Origin: Oleispira sp.
GTDB lineage: Bacteria > Pseudomonadota > Gammaproteobacteria > Pseudomonadales > Oceanobacteraceae
NCBI GenBank assembly: GCA_016765295.1
Contig: JAESQF010000036.1
Location: 89,737-130,819, forward strand
Length of the DNA stretch: 41,083 bases
Direction of reading: 5' to 3'
In this document: positions 7,251 through 15,724 of the stretch, one piece after another
How the letters are laid out: each line of letters begins with the position of its first letter
How positions within the stretch are numbered: the stretch's first letter is position 1
Program-made: the position numbers and the translations under genes
The notes under the pieces: generated by a model
Seen by the model: only the letters and a program-made list of their open reading frames with translations
Told to the model about the DNA's origin: nothing
Database searches by the model: none

Positions 7251-8411
7251 TCAACGGCTATTGGCCATGTACTCTTCACTACCCATTTCAATTAAACGGC
7301 TACGAGCCCGTTCAAACTGAAAGGACAAACTTCCTTGTGTGTATAACTCTTTAAGCGACACATGGCAGGTTAAAAATAAGGCTACCTGTTGATCATACAA
7401 CTCATCAATTAGCGCAATAAAGCGTCTAGCGCCATCATCCATTCGGGCTAACATGACTTGCCGCTCACCGGTATCACCCGAACCTACACTGCCGTCTTCG
7501 GTACCGCGCGCTTTTATCCGCTCAAACATTTCACCACCCAATACCGGTACATTCATTAAAAAAACGGTATTAAATTGTTTGGCTAACTCTATGTAATCAA
7601 AATGACTTCTCGGACCTAGGCATAGTTCTTTGAAATCAAATACAATAGCTTTTTCATTGATTGCCCAGTAATTAATTTTACGACCCAGCACTGCTAACGA
7701 GCCTGAACTTTTACTGCGTGCTAGAGAGAATTCTTTAAGGCGCTCATTAAATGAATCGTCCTCTCCTCTATTATCACCACTTTCATTTATGACAAAATAA
7801 TTTTTCAGCGTATGCAGTACTCGTTCCCGATGATCTTTGTTTCCCGCTAGCTCTACAATACGCATGTTTTTATAGATGGCATTAATTGCAGGTAAAAAAT
7901 TAGCCCGCTGCAATCCGTCTTTATACAACTCACTAGGTTCACAATTACTGGTGGCGACTACTACCATGTTTTGTTCAAATAAAAACATGATCAAGCGACC
8001 CAGCAACATTGCATCGCCAATGTCAGTTACAAAAAACTCGTCAAAACACAAAATTTTATGGCGCGATTTAAGTTGCTTGGCAATTTCTTTGAGCGGGTCT
8101 TTACGCCCAGATAATTTCGTTAGCTGACTATGCACGTCTTGCATAAAGTGATGGAAGTGCTGACGCAGGCAAACGTCTTTAGGAAAAGACTCAACAAAAC
8201 TATCCATTAGGAATGTTTTGCCACGCCCTACTTTCCCCCAAAGATATAAACCTAAAATGGGAGGTTGGTTTTGTTTGTTAGTTAAATTAACGGATGACGA
8301 AAGCTGCTGATGCAACTGCTGCAGCTCCATTAATGCCTGCTGCTGCGACTCATCAAAACTCACCAGTCCTTTGGCGATTGCGTTTTGATAATGCTGCTGT
8401 GGACTTAACAT
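7251..8411 (-). CDS. zapE: Cell division ATPase ZapE (AFG1-like)
   Basis: I start at 8411 rather than 8456: the first 15 residues of the longer frame overlap the upstream gene, whereas the ATG at 8411 follows AAAGGA and gives MLSPQQHYQNAIAKG, the usual ZapE N-terminus. The 386-residue protein has Walker A GKVGRGKT (59-66) and Walker B LCFDEFFVTDIGDAMLL, followed by VVATSNCEPSELY and the ANFLPAI block. ZapE acts at the Z ring under stress or low oxygen in E. coli. A 20-residue insert with GDNRGEDDSF near residue 210 looks flexible. It is downstream of the VF530 gene, separated by 20 bases. Confidence 0.92.
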   Translation of the reverse strand: MLSPQQHYQNAIAKGLVSFDESQQQALMELQQLHQQLSSSVNLTNKQNQPPILGLYLWGKVGRGKTFLMDSFVESFPKDVCLRQHFHHFMQDVHSQLTKLSGRKDPLKEIAKQLKSRHKILCFDEFFVTDIGDAMLLGRLIMFLFEQNMVVVATSNCEPSELYKDGLQRANFLPAINAIYKNMRIVELAGNKDHRERVLHTLKNYFVINESGDNRGEDDSFNERLKEFSLARSKSSGSLAVLGRKINYWAINEKAIVFDFKELCLGPRSHFDYIELAKQFNTVFLMNVPVLGGEMFERIKARGTEDGSVGSGDTGERQVMLARMDDGARRFIALIDELYDQQVALFLTCHVSLKELYTQGSLSFQFERARSRLIEMGSEEYMANSR

Positions 8412-8431
8412 AAATCCTTTAGTCTTTTTCT

Positions 8432-9079
8432 TTAGTCCTTGCTCTTCGTGCCCCAAGGATCTGAGTCGCTTCTTGATGGAGTCTTACTTCCAGCGTCTTG
8501 ATTGGAATCTCTTTTATCATCTTTCTTATCAAATGAGCTTGAGTAAGAGTTGCCACCAAAAGGCTTAGAAGTCTTTTGCTCGCCGCCATAAGGGCTAGAA
8601 GAACTACCAGAAGGCCTAGAAGGTTTGCTAGTTCGGTAAGGTGTCGTCTTACTGCGATCCTTCTCACCACCGAATTTTTTGCCATTGCGATAGCCAGTGC
8701 CATTACCAAACTCAGCGGCTTTCTTTGCACGCTTTTCACGTAACTGCTCTGCATCTTCTAAGCTTAACTCGTTTGGCTCGCCCGTCTCTTGGTCTTGCGG
8801 AATGGTGCGATCTCTTGGTGGCAGTTCAAATTCCTTCGCTGATGCACGCGGTAAGCTCTTATATTCGTATAAGTAAAAGCCTTCTACTTTCTCACGCGCC
8901 CAGTCGGTTTTCTTGAGGAACTTCTCGCTCGACTCAATACTTGGATTGGCATTGAAGCAGTTAATATTTAAATAGGCGTATAAGATCTCAAAGCCATAAT
9001 GCTCTGATAATATCGTGATCAGCTTGCCTAAGCCGATGCCATGCAGCGGATTGTTTTGGTAATTAGTTTTATCGTTCAT
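8432..9079 (-). CDS. VF530-family (DUF2132) protein with long low-complexity tail
   Basis: Residues 10-72 match the VF530 fold: [41 protein letters not shown] and [15 protein letters not shown]. Family members are normally about 70-90 residues with suggested DNA-binding. Here the domain is followed by about 140 residues rich in Ser, Gly, Lys, Pro and Asp, with several KPxG/YGGEQ-type patches and no hydrophobic core, so the tail should be disordered. The gene precedes zapE and could be co-transcribed with it. Domain assignment is firm; role of the tail is unknown. Confidence 0.82.
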   Translation of the reverse strand: MNDKTNYQNNPLHGIGLGKLITILSEHYGFEILYAYLNINCFNANPSIESSEKFLKKTDWAREKVEGFYLYEYKSLPRASAKEFELPPRDRTIPQDQETGEPNELSLEDAEQLREKRAKKAAEFGNGTGYRNGKKFGGEKDRSKTTPYRTSKPSRPSGSSSSPYGGEQKTSKPFGGNSYSSSFDKKDDKRDSNQDAGSKTPSRSDSDPWGTKSKD

Positions 9080-9180
9080 GCGGAGTCCAGCTACAGGGGG
9101 TAATGTAGGAATAAGTAAGTATATCCCTCTATTATACCTGTTGCTGGACAGACTACCTAGAGTGCAGGCTTAACCCGCTG

Positions 9181-11115
9181 CTAGCTTGGCATAAAAGATA
9201 GACTTAAAGCTGATTTAGGTTGGCATAAACACGCTAAAGTGAGTCCTGAAGCTTGCTCTCCGGCGAGTAACCCTGGGGCATCGTCGGATGTCATCTGCAC
9301 ATTGCCGTGCTCGATTTTCATCATGCAGCAGCCGCATTGGCCTACTCCGCAAGCATGGGGGATTTGCAGGCCACTTTGCTGCGCGGCCTGTAATACTGTT
9401 TGGTTTTCAGCAATCTCCAGCTTATGGCTTTCACCATTCGGTAGAACGATGTTCACCGGGTGCCGTATTCCTTTGGCTTCGACCTGCAGCTGGCTAAATT
9501 CTTCAGTGAATATTTGCTCGGATTTCACCCCTAGATTAGTCAAGGTGGTATTCACTGTGTCTTTTAGTCCTTCAGGACCACAGATGTAATATTGGCTATT
9601 GAGCGGGTTGGGATGAATATCTAATAGGTTACGCAGAGTTTCTTCTGTCAAATAGCCCGAGTGATCTTGATTACCACCACCGCTATTAGGGCGGGTGAAT
9701 TGATGCGTTAATTGAAAGCGCTCTGGATATTCGGCTTGCAGCTCAGCCAGCTGTTGATAGAACATCACATCATCGCGATGGGTATTAATATTAATCAGCT
9801 GCACTTTTTCAAATGCTGCTTTTGTATCATCCTTTAACGCCGTTTTGGCAATCGATAAAATAGGGGTAATGCCACTGCCTGCAGCAATAAGAACTAAAGA
9901 TGAGTCGTCTTTTATCACTGGTGAGTCATAAACAAATTCGCCAAATGGCCCAGCAATAGTGAGCTCATCCCCGACCGATAGATCATTGTTCAAATAGTTG
10001 GATAACACCCCTCCTGCAATACGCTTAACACCAATACTTAGTTTATTTGCATTAGGTGATTCACAAATTGAATAACAACGCGTAATCGCTTGGCCGCCGA
10101 TCAGCTTAGTCACAGTGACGTATTGCCCCGCTTTAAAATCAATGGTTTTGCCGTGTAGCGCAGCAAAGCTGATGGCGACTGAATTATCGGTTAATGGTTC
10201 GATATACTCTACGCATAAGGTGAGTTTATGAAACCCTTCTAAACTGCTGGGTTGCAGCGCATTTAAAGACTGTCCGAAGCCTGGCTGTGTTTTAGAAAAA
10301 AGCACTTCAATAGGGGCATTATTTTCCTCTAACATCGGGCGTACTAGATTAAATACACGCTGGTAGTGATACCAAGAGACCCGTGGGTACAGGTGATGAA
10401 TATGATGATAGTTTTGGCCTAGGGTTAAAAATTTTAAGCCTGGAAATAAATAGCTGCGTGTATTTTGAAAACGCCCTTGCTGACGCGTTGGCATATGAGG
10501 GATCCAATCAAACAACATGCCTAAGACATAGCTGGAAAGAAAAATGGGAATAATACCGACGATTAATAATTCCGTTCCATATCCCGCAGCCACTAGACCC
10601 ACAACAATAGAGAGGGTGGTAGCAAAATAGATGAATGAGCTGGTATGGGTCGATGCAATCACCGGGTCTTTTCGAAAACGAGTCGCCATCAATACCAGAT
10701 AGTTCAGAGGTAAGACCAGCGCGCGTAAGCTGGCGTCTTTCCACGTATCGCCGCTTACCCAATGATCGGGATCGCGGTCAGGGTCATTGGTAAAGGCATG
10801 ATGATAAGCATGGGTCTTGGCGAACAGTCCAAAAGGTACAATAAAAAAGAGTGTGGTAAAAGTCCAACCCATGAAGCGCTCTACCGGTTTCATCCAACTG
10901 ACATCATGGGCAATATTGCCGTGACCCGCTTCATGAACGACGGTAAAACCTAGATAGAGCACAACGGTTTGAATCAGCATACCCGCTAGCAGACTGATGC
11001 TTTCTGTATAGATGGCGCCAATTAATGCGACATCGACGATGGTTATGCCAATGAATAATGCAACCGTGCCCCATGCGATGCCCGTTGAATAATCTCTCCA
11101 CGTTTTAGTCGTCAT
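9181..11115 (-). CDS. Fatty acid desaturase/hydroxylase fused to ferredoxin reductase and [2Fe-2S] ferredoxin
   Basis: The 644-residue protein joins a membrane di-iron oxygenase to its own electron-transfer chain. Residues 1-270 have several hydrophobic helices and three histidine boxes, HEAGH (61-65), HAYHH (102-106) and HHIHH (237-241), as in membrane fatty acid desaturases and hydroxylases. The middle (about 300-545) is a ferredoxin-NAD(P)H reductase: KAGQYVTV, RCYSI for flavin, GSGITPILSI and YYICGPEGL. The end carries plant-type [2Fe-2S] ligands C589, C594, C597 and C629. Electrons should pass from NAD(P)H via FAD and the cluster to the di-iron site. The substrate (acyl lipid, alkane or carotenoid-like) cannot be read from sequence. 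It is divergent from an AraC regulator. Confidence 0.87.
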   Translation of the reverse strand: MTTKTWRDYSTGIAWGTVALFIGITIVDVALIGAIYTESISLLAGMLIQTVVLYLGFTVVHEAGHGNIAHDVSWMKPVERFMGWTFTTLFFIVPFGLFAKTHAYHHAFTNDPDRDPDHWVSGDTWKDASLRALVLPLNYLVLMATRFRKDPVIASTHTSSFIYFATTLSIVVGLVAAGYGTELLIVGIIPIFLSSYVLGMLFDWIPHMPTRQQGRFQNTRSYLFPGLKFLTLGQNYHHIHHLYPRVSWYHYQRVFNLVRPMLEENNAPIEVLFSKTQPGFGQSLNALQPSSLEGFHKLTLCVEYIEPLTDNSVAISFAALHGKTIDFKAGQYVTVTKLIGGQAITRCYSICESPNANKLSIGVKRIAGGVLSNYLNNDLSVGDELTIAGPFGEFVYDSPVIKDDSSLVLIAAGSGITPILSIAKTALKDDTKAAFEKVQLININTHRDDVMFYQQLAELQAEYPERFQLTHQFTRPNSGGGNQDHSGYLTEETLRNLLDIHPNPLNSQYYICGPEGLKDTVNTTLTNLGVKSEQIFTEEFSQLQVEAKGIRHPVNIVLPNGESHKLEIAENQTVLQAAQQSGLQIPHACGVGQCGCCMMKIEHGNVQMTSDDAPGLLAGEQASGLTLACLCQPKSALSLSFMPS

Positions 11116-11180
11116 GCGATTCCTTAGCCTTTTATCAATGATTATTATCCTTACACTGTAGAGTAATTATCAGGGGCGAC

Positions 11181-11223
11181 TTACCATTTGGTGCCAGCTT
11201 CTTGCCATTTCATGCCAACCTTC
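11181..11223. promoter_or_regulatory. Direct-repeat operator candidate between desaturase fusion and AraC gene
   Basis: TTACCATTTGGTGCCAGCTTC (11181 on) and TTGCCATTTCATGCCAACCTTC (11202 on) are near-identical direct repeats with a 21-base period, two helical turns. AraC-family activators typically bind paired direct repeats of this kind. The site lies 66-108 bases upstream of the desaturase start and just upstream of the chosen AraC start. Confidence 0.6.
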
Positions 11224-11258
11224 TTAAGCTGAGGTTATTACCTCGCTTGGGATCTTCA

Positions 11259-12287
11259 ATGAGCACGCCTTATATCAACAGCAGTTTCTTAAACGGGTTC
11301 AGCCAGTTAGTGATTCTAAAAGGGGGCAACCCAGCCGCCTTGTATGAGCTGGCGGGTTTAGATAAAGAAGTCTTTATTGAAGAGAACCTGCTATCGCGTG
11401 AAATTAAAAACCTCTTAATTCCTTTCGATAAGTTTGTCGATTTATTAGAGATCACTTCGCAACAACTCAATTACCCCGATGTGGCAATGGAACTTGCACG
11501 CCAGCAAAGTATGATGATTTTAGCGCCACTAAGATCACAACTTAATCAATGCGAGAATGTGCTGCAAGCAGTGCAAGTGATCGTAAAATATTTAAAGATT
11601 TTAGTTTCTGGGTATCAGGTAGAAATAAAAATTGATCCGCAGCTTTCAAGAATTTCATTTACGGTGGAGTCTGAAAAAGTTAAAAACCTAGTTCAGTATC
11701 AAGACTATGCTTTGGCCAGCGCAGTTTCGATTCTGCATGGCATGTTAGGAAAGTCATACCCATTAAGATCGTGCTATTTTTTGAGAGATGAAAAAGATGC
11801 AGAACGCATCGCAGAATATACACGCTACTTCGGCTGCCCTGTCGCATTTAATAGCGAAGAGTTGGCAATTACTACCGAGAGTTCAATTTTAGAAAAAGAT
11901 GTCGCACCGTTAATCGAAGAAATTAATACTCAAGTTAATGCCGCGTTGTCTTCTGCAAATACCGATTTGATCGCTAATGTTTCGCGCATGATCAGCCTTT
12001 CATTGGCCAATGGCAGTAGCAGTATTGTAGATATTGCAGCGGCAATGAATTTAAGCCAAAGAACTTTGCAGCGTAAGTTGGGGGATAAAAAAACATCGTA
12101 CAGCGCGCTATTAGATAGCGTGCGTTTTAGTATGGCTAATCAATATCTTAAAAGCACTTATTATCGTTTAACCGATATAGCCCTGTTATTGGGCTACAGT
12201 AATTTGAGTTCTTTCAGTCGCGCGTATTTTCGCTACGCAGGAATGTATCCGATGGAAGTTCGAAAGCGCATAAGTTATACGCGATAG
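11259..12287 (+). CDS. AraC-family regulator with arabinose-binding-type N-terminal domain
   Basis: I choose the ATG at 11259 (MSTPYINSSFLNGFS, preceded by GGGA); the longer frame starts with TTG at 11202 inside the repeat operator. The protein of 342 residues has the N-terminal domain found in OruR/ArgR-like and lipid-responsive AraC regulators, ending with an AraC HTH: SIVDIAAAMNLSQRTLQRKLG and ALLLGYSNLSSFSRAYFRYAGMYP. Related regulators often activate a neighbouring desaturase, oxygenase or lipase gene. The divergent layout strongly suggests it controls the desaturase-reductase fusion, probably in response to a fatty acid or similar ligand. Confidence 0.85.
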   Translation: MSTPYINSSFLNGFSQLVILKGGNPAALYELAGLDKEVFIEENLLSREIKNLLIPFDKFVDLLEITSQQLNYPDVAMELARQQSMMILAPLRSQLNQCENVLQAVQVIVKYLKILVSGYQVEIKIDPQLSRISFTVESEKVKNLVQYQDYALASAVSILHGMLGKSYPLRSCYFLRDEKDAERIAEYTRYFGCPVAFNSEELAITTESSILEKDVAPLIEEINTQVNAALSSANTDLIANVSRMISLSLANGSSSIVDIAAAMNLSQRTLQRKLGDKKTSYSALLDSVRFSMANQYLKSTYYRLTDIALLLGYSNLSSFSRAYFRYAGMYPMEVRKRISYTR

Positions 12288-12352
12288 GAAGAATTTCTGC
12301 TTCTAACTCCATTGCCATTCCTATAACGATTCCTACATCTGATAGTGCTGCA

Positions 12353-12979
12353 TCAGTGCTGCTTCAGTGCTGCCACCGCTAAGCCTGATGTGATAAAAGT
12401 TAAGCCAGCACCAACATTTAAGCCAGTTACCATTTTAGGTCTATTCTGTAGCCAGCTTGATAAGCGGGTAGCAAATATTCCCATTAAAGAAAAACCCAGC
12501 CCGGTTAATAGTGCAAACCAAAAACCATAGACAATCATTTGCATAGTGACTGAACCCAGCTCTGGATTAACAAACTGTGGAATAAAGGCTAAGACAAACA
12601 TACCAGGTTTAGGATTCAAGGCGGCCGATAACAATCCTGTCGTAATGATGGATTTATAAGATTGTTTAGCGCTAGGTTCTAAGTTAATTAAAGCCCGTGT
12701 GCGCAGTACTTTAATCCCTAACCAAATCAAATATCCGGCACCGATCACTTTAACCACCATGAAGGCGATTTCAGAGGTTTGTATTAATAGTGTTAAACCA
12801 AAGGTCGCAGTTAGTACGTGAAATAAAATACCTACTCCTGAGGAGGCACCCGATAAACACGCGGCAATTTTACCCTGACTTAAGCCCCGGCCTATAGCCA
12901 AAATATTATCTGGACCAGGAGAAATAATCAGTAATAAGCAGGCGAGTGTGTAAGTTAAGCAAACGTCTAGCGAAAACAT
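12353..12979 (-). CDS. LysE/RhtB-family amino acid exporter
   Basis: The 208-residue membrane protein has about six hydrophobic helices and the family signature near its start: TYTLACLLLIISPGPDNILAIGRGLSQG, which I describe by its SPGP core (residues about 21-24). The central Lys/Arg-rich loop and the GYLIWLG helix are also typical. These exporters move amino acids or homoserine-lactone-type compounds out of the cell. Length matches the family. It is convergent with the AraC gene. Near the end of the gene the AGTGCTGC motif recurs, without an evident role. Confidence 0.85.
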   Translation of the reverse strand: MFSLDVCLTYTLACLLLIISPGPDNILAIGRGLSQGKIAACLSGASSGVGILFHVLTATFGLTLLIQTSEIAFMVVKVIGAGYLIWLGIKVLRTRALINLEPSAKQSYKSIITTGLLSAALNPKPGMFVLAFIPQFVNPELGSVTMQMIVYGFWFALLTGLGFSLMGIFATRLSSWLQNRPKMVTGLNVGAGLTFITSGLAVAALKQH

Positions 12980-13017
12980 AATTCAGTCCTCTGCCGATAT
13001 TTAATATACCCATCAGC

Positions 13018-14058
13018 TTAAAAAAGCATAGGGTACTTACGGCGAAGCAGCTTTATCTCATTTAGCACTTCATCGCTCAAATTCAGCTCTATTGAATCTA
13101 TATTACTCCGTAACTGCTCCATAGTCGTGGCGCCAATTAAGGTAGAACTGACAAAAGGCTGGGAGTTAACAAAGGCTATCGCCATTTGACACGGATCTAA
13201 TCCATAGCGCTGCGCCAGTTCGATATACTCTATCGTTGCCGCATCTACTTGTGGGCTTACTCTGTGCTCTACGCGAGTTTCGATGGTTAAGCGTGCGCCT
13301 TCTGGTTTTGCGCCATTTAGATACTTACCACTTAATATACCGCGGGTTAACGGCGACCAGGCTAATAGGCCACAGTCTTCGCTTAAGGCAATTTCACTTA
13401 GGTCTGGCTCAAAGTTACGGCACAGCAGAGAGTATTCATTTTGGATACTGGCCATACGCGGAAGATTATGGTCTTTCGCTAGCTGTAACCATTTGTTCAT
13501 ACCCCAAGCCGTTTCGTTCGATAAACCAATGTGACGAATTTTTCCGTCTTTGATCAAGCCTTGAAAAACGTGTAAACACTCGAGAAAGTTATCTTCTTCT
13601 GCTTGCGGATCAAACTCAGGGGCGAAGTCCCAAGTTTTGCCAAAGTGGTACGAACCACGATTTGGCCAATGCAGTTGATACAAGTCGATATAGTCAGTTT
13701 TCAACCGGCCTAGGCTACTTTCGACTGCGGCATGAAGATTAGCCTTATCGATGTGATTTTTGCCTTCACGGATCCAAGACAAACCTGGACCCGCGATCTT
13801 AGAGGCAAGAATCACCTTGTCGCGAGTACCACGTTCTTTAAACCAATTGCCGATAATGGCTTCGGTGGTGCCATAAGTCGCAGGACTGGGTGGAATCGCG
13901 TACATCTCGGCGGTATCGAAGAAGTTTATGCCTTGTTCCAAAGCATAATCCATCTGTTCGAAGCCTTGCGCTTGGGTATTTTGCAGACCCCAAGTCATGG
14001 TGCCTAGGCCAATCAAGCTGATGTCTAGGTCGGTACGGCCAAGTTTACGATATTCCAT
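13018..14058 (-). CDS. tas: Aldo/keto reductase, Tas type
   Basis: The 346-residue protein is a TIM-barrel aldo/keto reductase close to E. coli Tas: RKLGRTDLDIS at the start, LGLGTMTWG-like turn (IGLGTMTWGLQNTQA), AEMYAIPPSPATYGTTE with catalytic Tyr, DYIDLYQLHWP, IRHIGLSNETAWG, and VNSQPFVSSTLIGAT. The catalytic Asp-Tyr-Lys-His set is present in the usual blocks. It starts eight bases after the HTH gene ends, so the pair is probably an operon. Substrate is unknown; the family reduces carbonyls with NADPH. Confidence 0.87.
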   Translation of the reverse strand: MEYRKLGRTDLDISLIGLGTMTWGLQNTQAQGFEQMDYALEQGINFFDTAEMYAIPPSPATYGTTEAIIGNWFKERGTRDKVILASKIAGPGLSWIREGKNHIDKANLHAAVESSLGRLKTDYIDLYQLHWPNRGSYHFGKTWDFAPEFDPQAEEDNFLECLHVFQGLIKDGKIRHIGLSNETAWGMNKWLQLAKDHNLPRMASIQNEYSLLCRNFEPDLSEIALSEDCGLLAWSPLTRGILSGKYLNGAKPEGARLTIETRVEHRVSPQVDAATIEYIELAQRYGLDPCQMAIAFVNSQPFVSSTLIGATTMEQLRSNIDSIELNLSDEVLNEIKLLRRKYPMLF

Positions 14059-14066
14059 CTCTGCTT

Positions 14067-14459
14067 TTACGCCTTCGAATAGATGATTGAAACAGGCACG
14101 CCTAGATCAATGAACTTCTGTCTTACGCGGAACAAGACAACGCCAAACGTCATGGTTGGTAGGCCTTCAAATGCTGGATAAACTTTAACTAAGTCTTCAA
14201 CTTCTACAAAGCGCTCAAGTACCACACCTTGCTGGCCACCGTTTTTCATCGACTCTTGATGAAATGCGAAGATTTCAGCGACTGTTTTATTCACTAACTC
14301 GTCGAAAGCGACTAGGTTGTCAACAACACCCTGTGGTGGCTGCTTCTTGCCTGCTTCCCACTTACGTAGCGTGCGCTCATCAACATCGATAACCTTTACT
14401 AGGGTTGAAATTGTAAGGCCAAGGGATTCGCGTAGGGTTTTGAATTCTGCTGAATGCAT
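14067..14459 (-). CDS. Helix-turn-helix regulator, YdiL/DUF1870-like
   Basis: The 130-residue protein begins AEFKTLRESLGLTISTLVKVIDVDERTLRKWEAGKKQPP (described here by the ERTLRKWEAGK recognition part, about residues 28-38), a clear XRE-like HTH. The rest has a helix VVDNLVAFDEL and a C-terminal beta/helix part. The arrangement recalls YdiL and DUF1870 proteins. It precedes tas by eight bases and most likely regulates that operon. Length is normal for the group. Confidence 0.65.
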   Translation of the reverse strand: MHSAEFKTLRESLGLTISTLVKVIDVDERTLRKWEAGKKQPPQGVVDNLVAFDELVNKTVAEIFAFHQESMKNGGQQGVVLERFVEVEDLVKVYPAFEGLPTMTFGVVLFRVRQKFIDLGVPVSIIYSKA

Positions 14460-14594
14460 AGGGATGCTCTTAAATATGCTAATAGAAAGTACTGATTGGG
14501 ACTATGGACAGCCAAATATCAGGATCGTTGTCCGATTTGGCCGCATTCTAACATATTGAAGAAAAAGAATGGCCAGCTCAGCAAGATTTATAGG

Positions 14595-15515
14595 CTAACT
14601 CACCCAAGCCGCGTTATGGCAATGCTTAGATAAGAAATCGATAAAAATACGCACCTTCGGTGGCACATGTTCACGGTGTGGATAAACCGCATAAATACCG
14701 GATGCTTCCAATTCATAATCTGTTAATAGCGGCTGCAATAGTCCCTGATCAATATCGTCTTGCATGACAAACTTAGACAACGCTGAAATACCCTGGCCGC
14801 TTTTTGCCAAAGCAACAACCGCGGCTACCGAATTACTTTTTAGCTGACTGTGCATCTGTACTCTCTGTTTCTGAATACTCTGTTTCTGGCCTTTCTTTTC
14901 AAACTCCCACGTTAACGGTGAGCTAAAAAGGGATAGACTTATCCAGTCATGTTGCTGTAAATCTTGCGGTGTTTTAGGCGTGCCTTTTTGAGCTAAATAT
15001 TCAGGACTGGCAAATACGATTACCGGCGTGTCACAGATTTTCTTCGCGACTAAGTTCGACTCTTGCAACCAGCCGATACGAATCGCTAAATCGACCCCAT
15101 CTTCCACCATGTTGATAATACGATCTTCCAATAACAAATCGATTTTCAATAGTGGATATAAAGCACGGACTTCTTTGATAACAGGGACTAGATGTTGAGT
15201 TCCAAAACTGACGGGGCATGAAATTCGCAGCGTGCCTGTGGGTTGGTTTTGATACTCACGTAATTCACTTAAGGCTATTTTCGTGCGATTCACGATTTCA
15301 GCGCAGTGACGATAAAAGATCTCACCGGCTTCGGTCAAACTTAGGCTACGCGTCGTGCGATTAAGCAGCCGTACTCCAACTTCCTTTTCTAGTTGGGCAA
15401 TTTGCTTACTCACCGCAGATTTAGCCACACCTAACTGGCGTGCCGCCTCAGAGAAGCTCTTGGTCTCAACTACACGGGTAAAAACCCCAATACGTTTTAG
15501 CTCATCCACGTTCAT
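14595..15515 (-). CDS. LysR-type transcriptional regulator, probably of the nemA-like gene
   Basis: The 306-residue protein has the LysR HTH at 1-60 (FTRVVETKSFSEAARQLGVAKSAVSKQIAQLEKEVGVRLLNRTTR, summarised by SFSEAARQLGVAKSAVSKQI) and a periplasmic-binding-like effector domain, including LRISCPVSFG and DLAIRIGWL. This is the CrgA/DsdC-like subgroup commonly found next to oxidoreductases. It is divergent from the ene-reductase gene with a 209-base intergenic region, so autoregulation and control of that gene are expected. The effector is unknown. Confidence 0.88.
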   Translation of the reverse strand: MNVDELKRIGVFTRVVETKSFSEAARQLGVAKSAVSKQIAQLEKEVGVRLLNRTTRSLSLTEAGEIFYRHCAEIVNRTKIALSELREYQNQPTGTLRISCPVSFGTQHLVPVIKEVRALYPLLKIDLLLEDRIINMVEDGVDLAIRIGWLQESNLVAKKICDTPVIVFASPEYLAQKGTPKTPQDLQQHDWISLSLFSSPLTWEFEKKGQKQSIQKQRVQMHSQLKSNSVAAVVALAKSGQGISALSKFVMQDDIDQGLLQPLLTDYELEASGIYAVYPHREHVPPKVRIFIDFLSKHCHNAAWVS

Positions 15516-15657
15516 CGTCCTTGCTGGGCATTAGTTAGTTATTGATTCTTATCTCATAGTATCCCACTTAACTGTATCCAAAAAGAGAACAAAGAAACTA
15601 CTTTTAGCCATCTAGTACATTTATGAGAAACAGCTAATCTAACCCCATCAACTTAAT

Positions 15658-15693
15658 CTTTAAACCTTTCTTTAAATCTCTCTTTAAAGTAAT
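15658..15693. repeat. Three 12-bp CTTTAAA-type repeats in the LysR/nemA intergenic region
   Basis: CTTTAAACCTTT, CTTTAAATCTCT and CTTTAAAGTAAT follow each other with a strict 12-base period, 32-67 bases before the ene-reductase start. They may be regulator sites or a slippage product; they overlap where a promoter would be expected. Confidence 0.55.
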
Positions 15694-15724
15694 AAGCGAA
15701 CTAGATCGTTCACAGGAGCACAGC

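Noticed and set aside
12302-12360. AGTGCTGC copies near the end of the LysE gene considered as a regulatory repeat
   Set aside because: Short copies fall partly in coding sequence at the 3' end of the gene, with no palindrome or promoter context.
14067-14459. HTH protein considered as an anti-CRISPR-associated (Aca) regulator
   Set aside because: Helix-turn-helix layout is similar, but it precedes a housekeeping-type reductase and there is no phage or anti-CRISPR-like neighbour.
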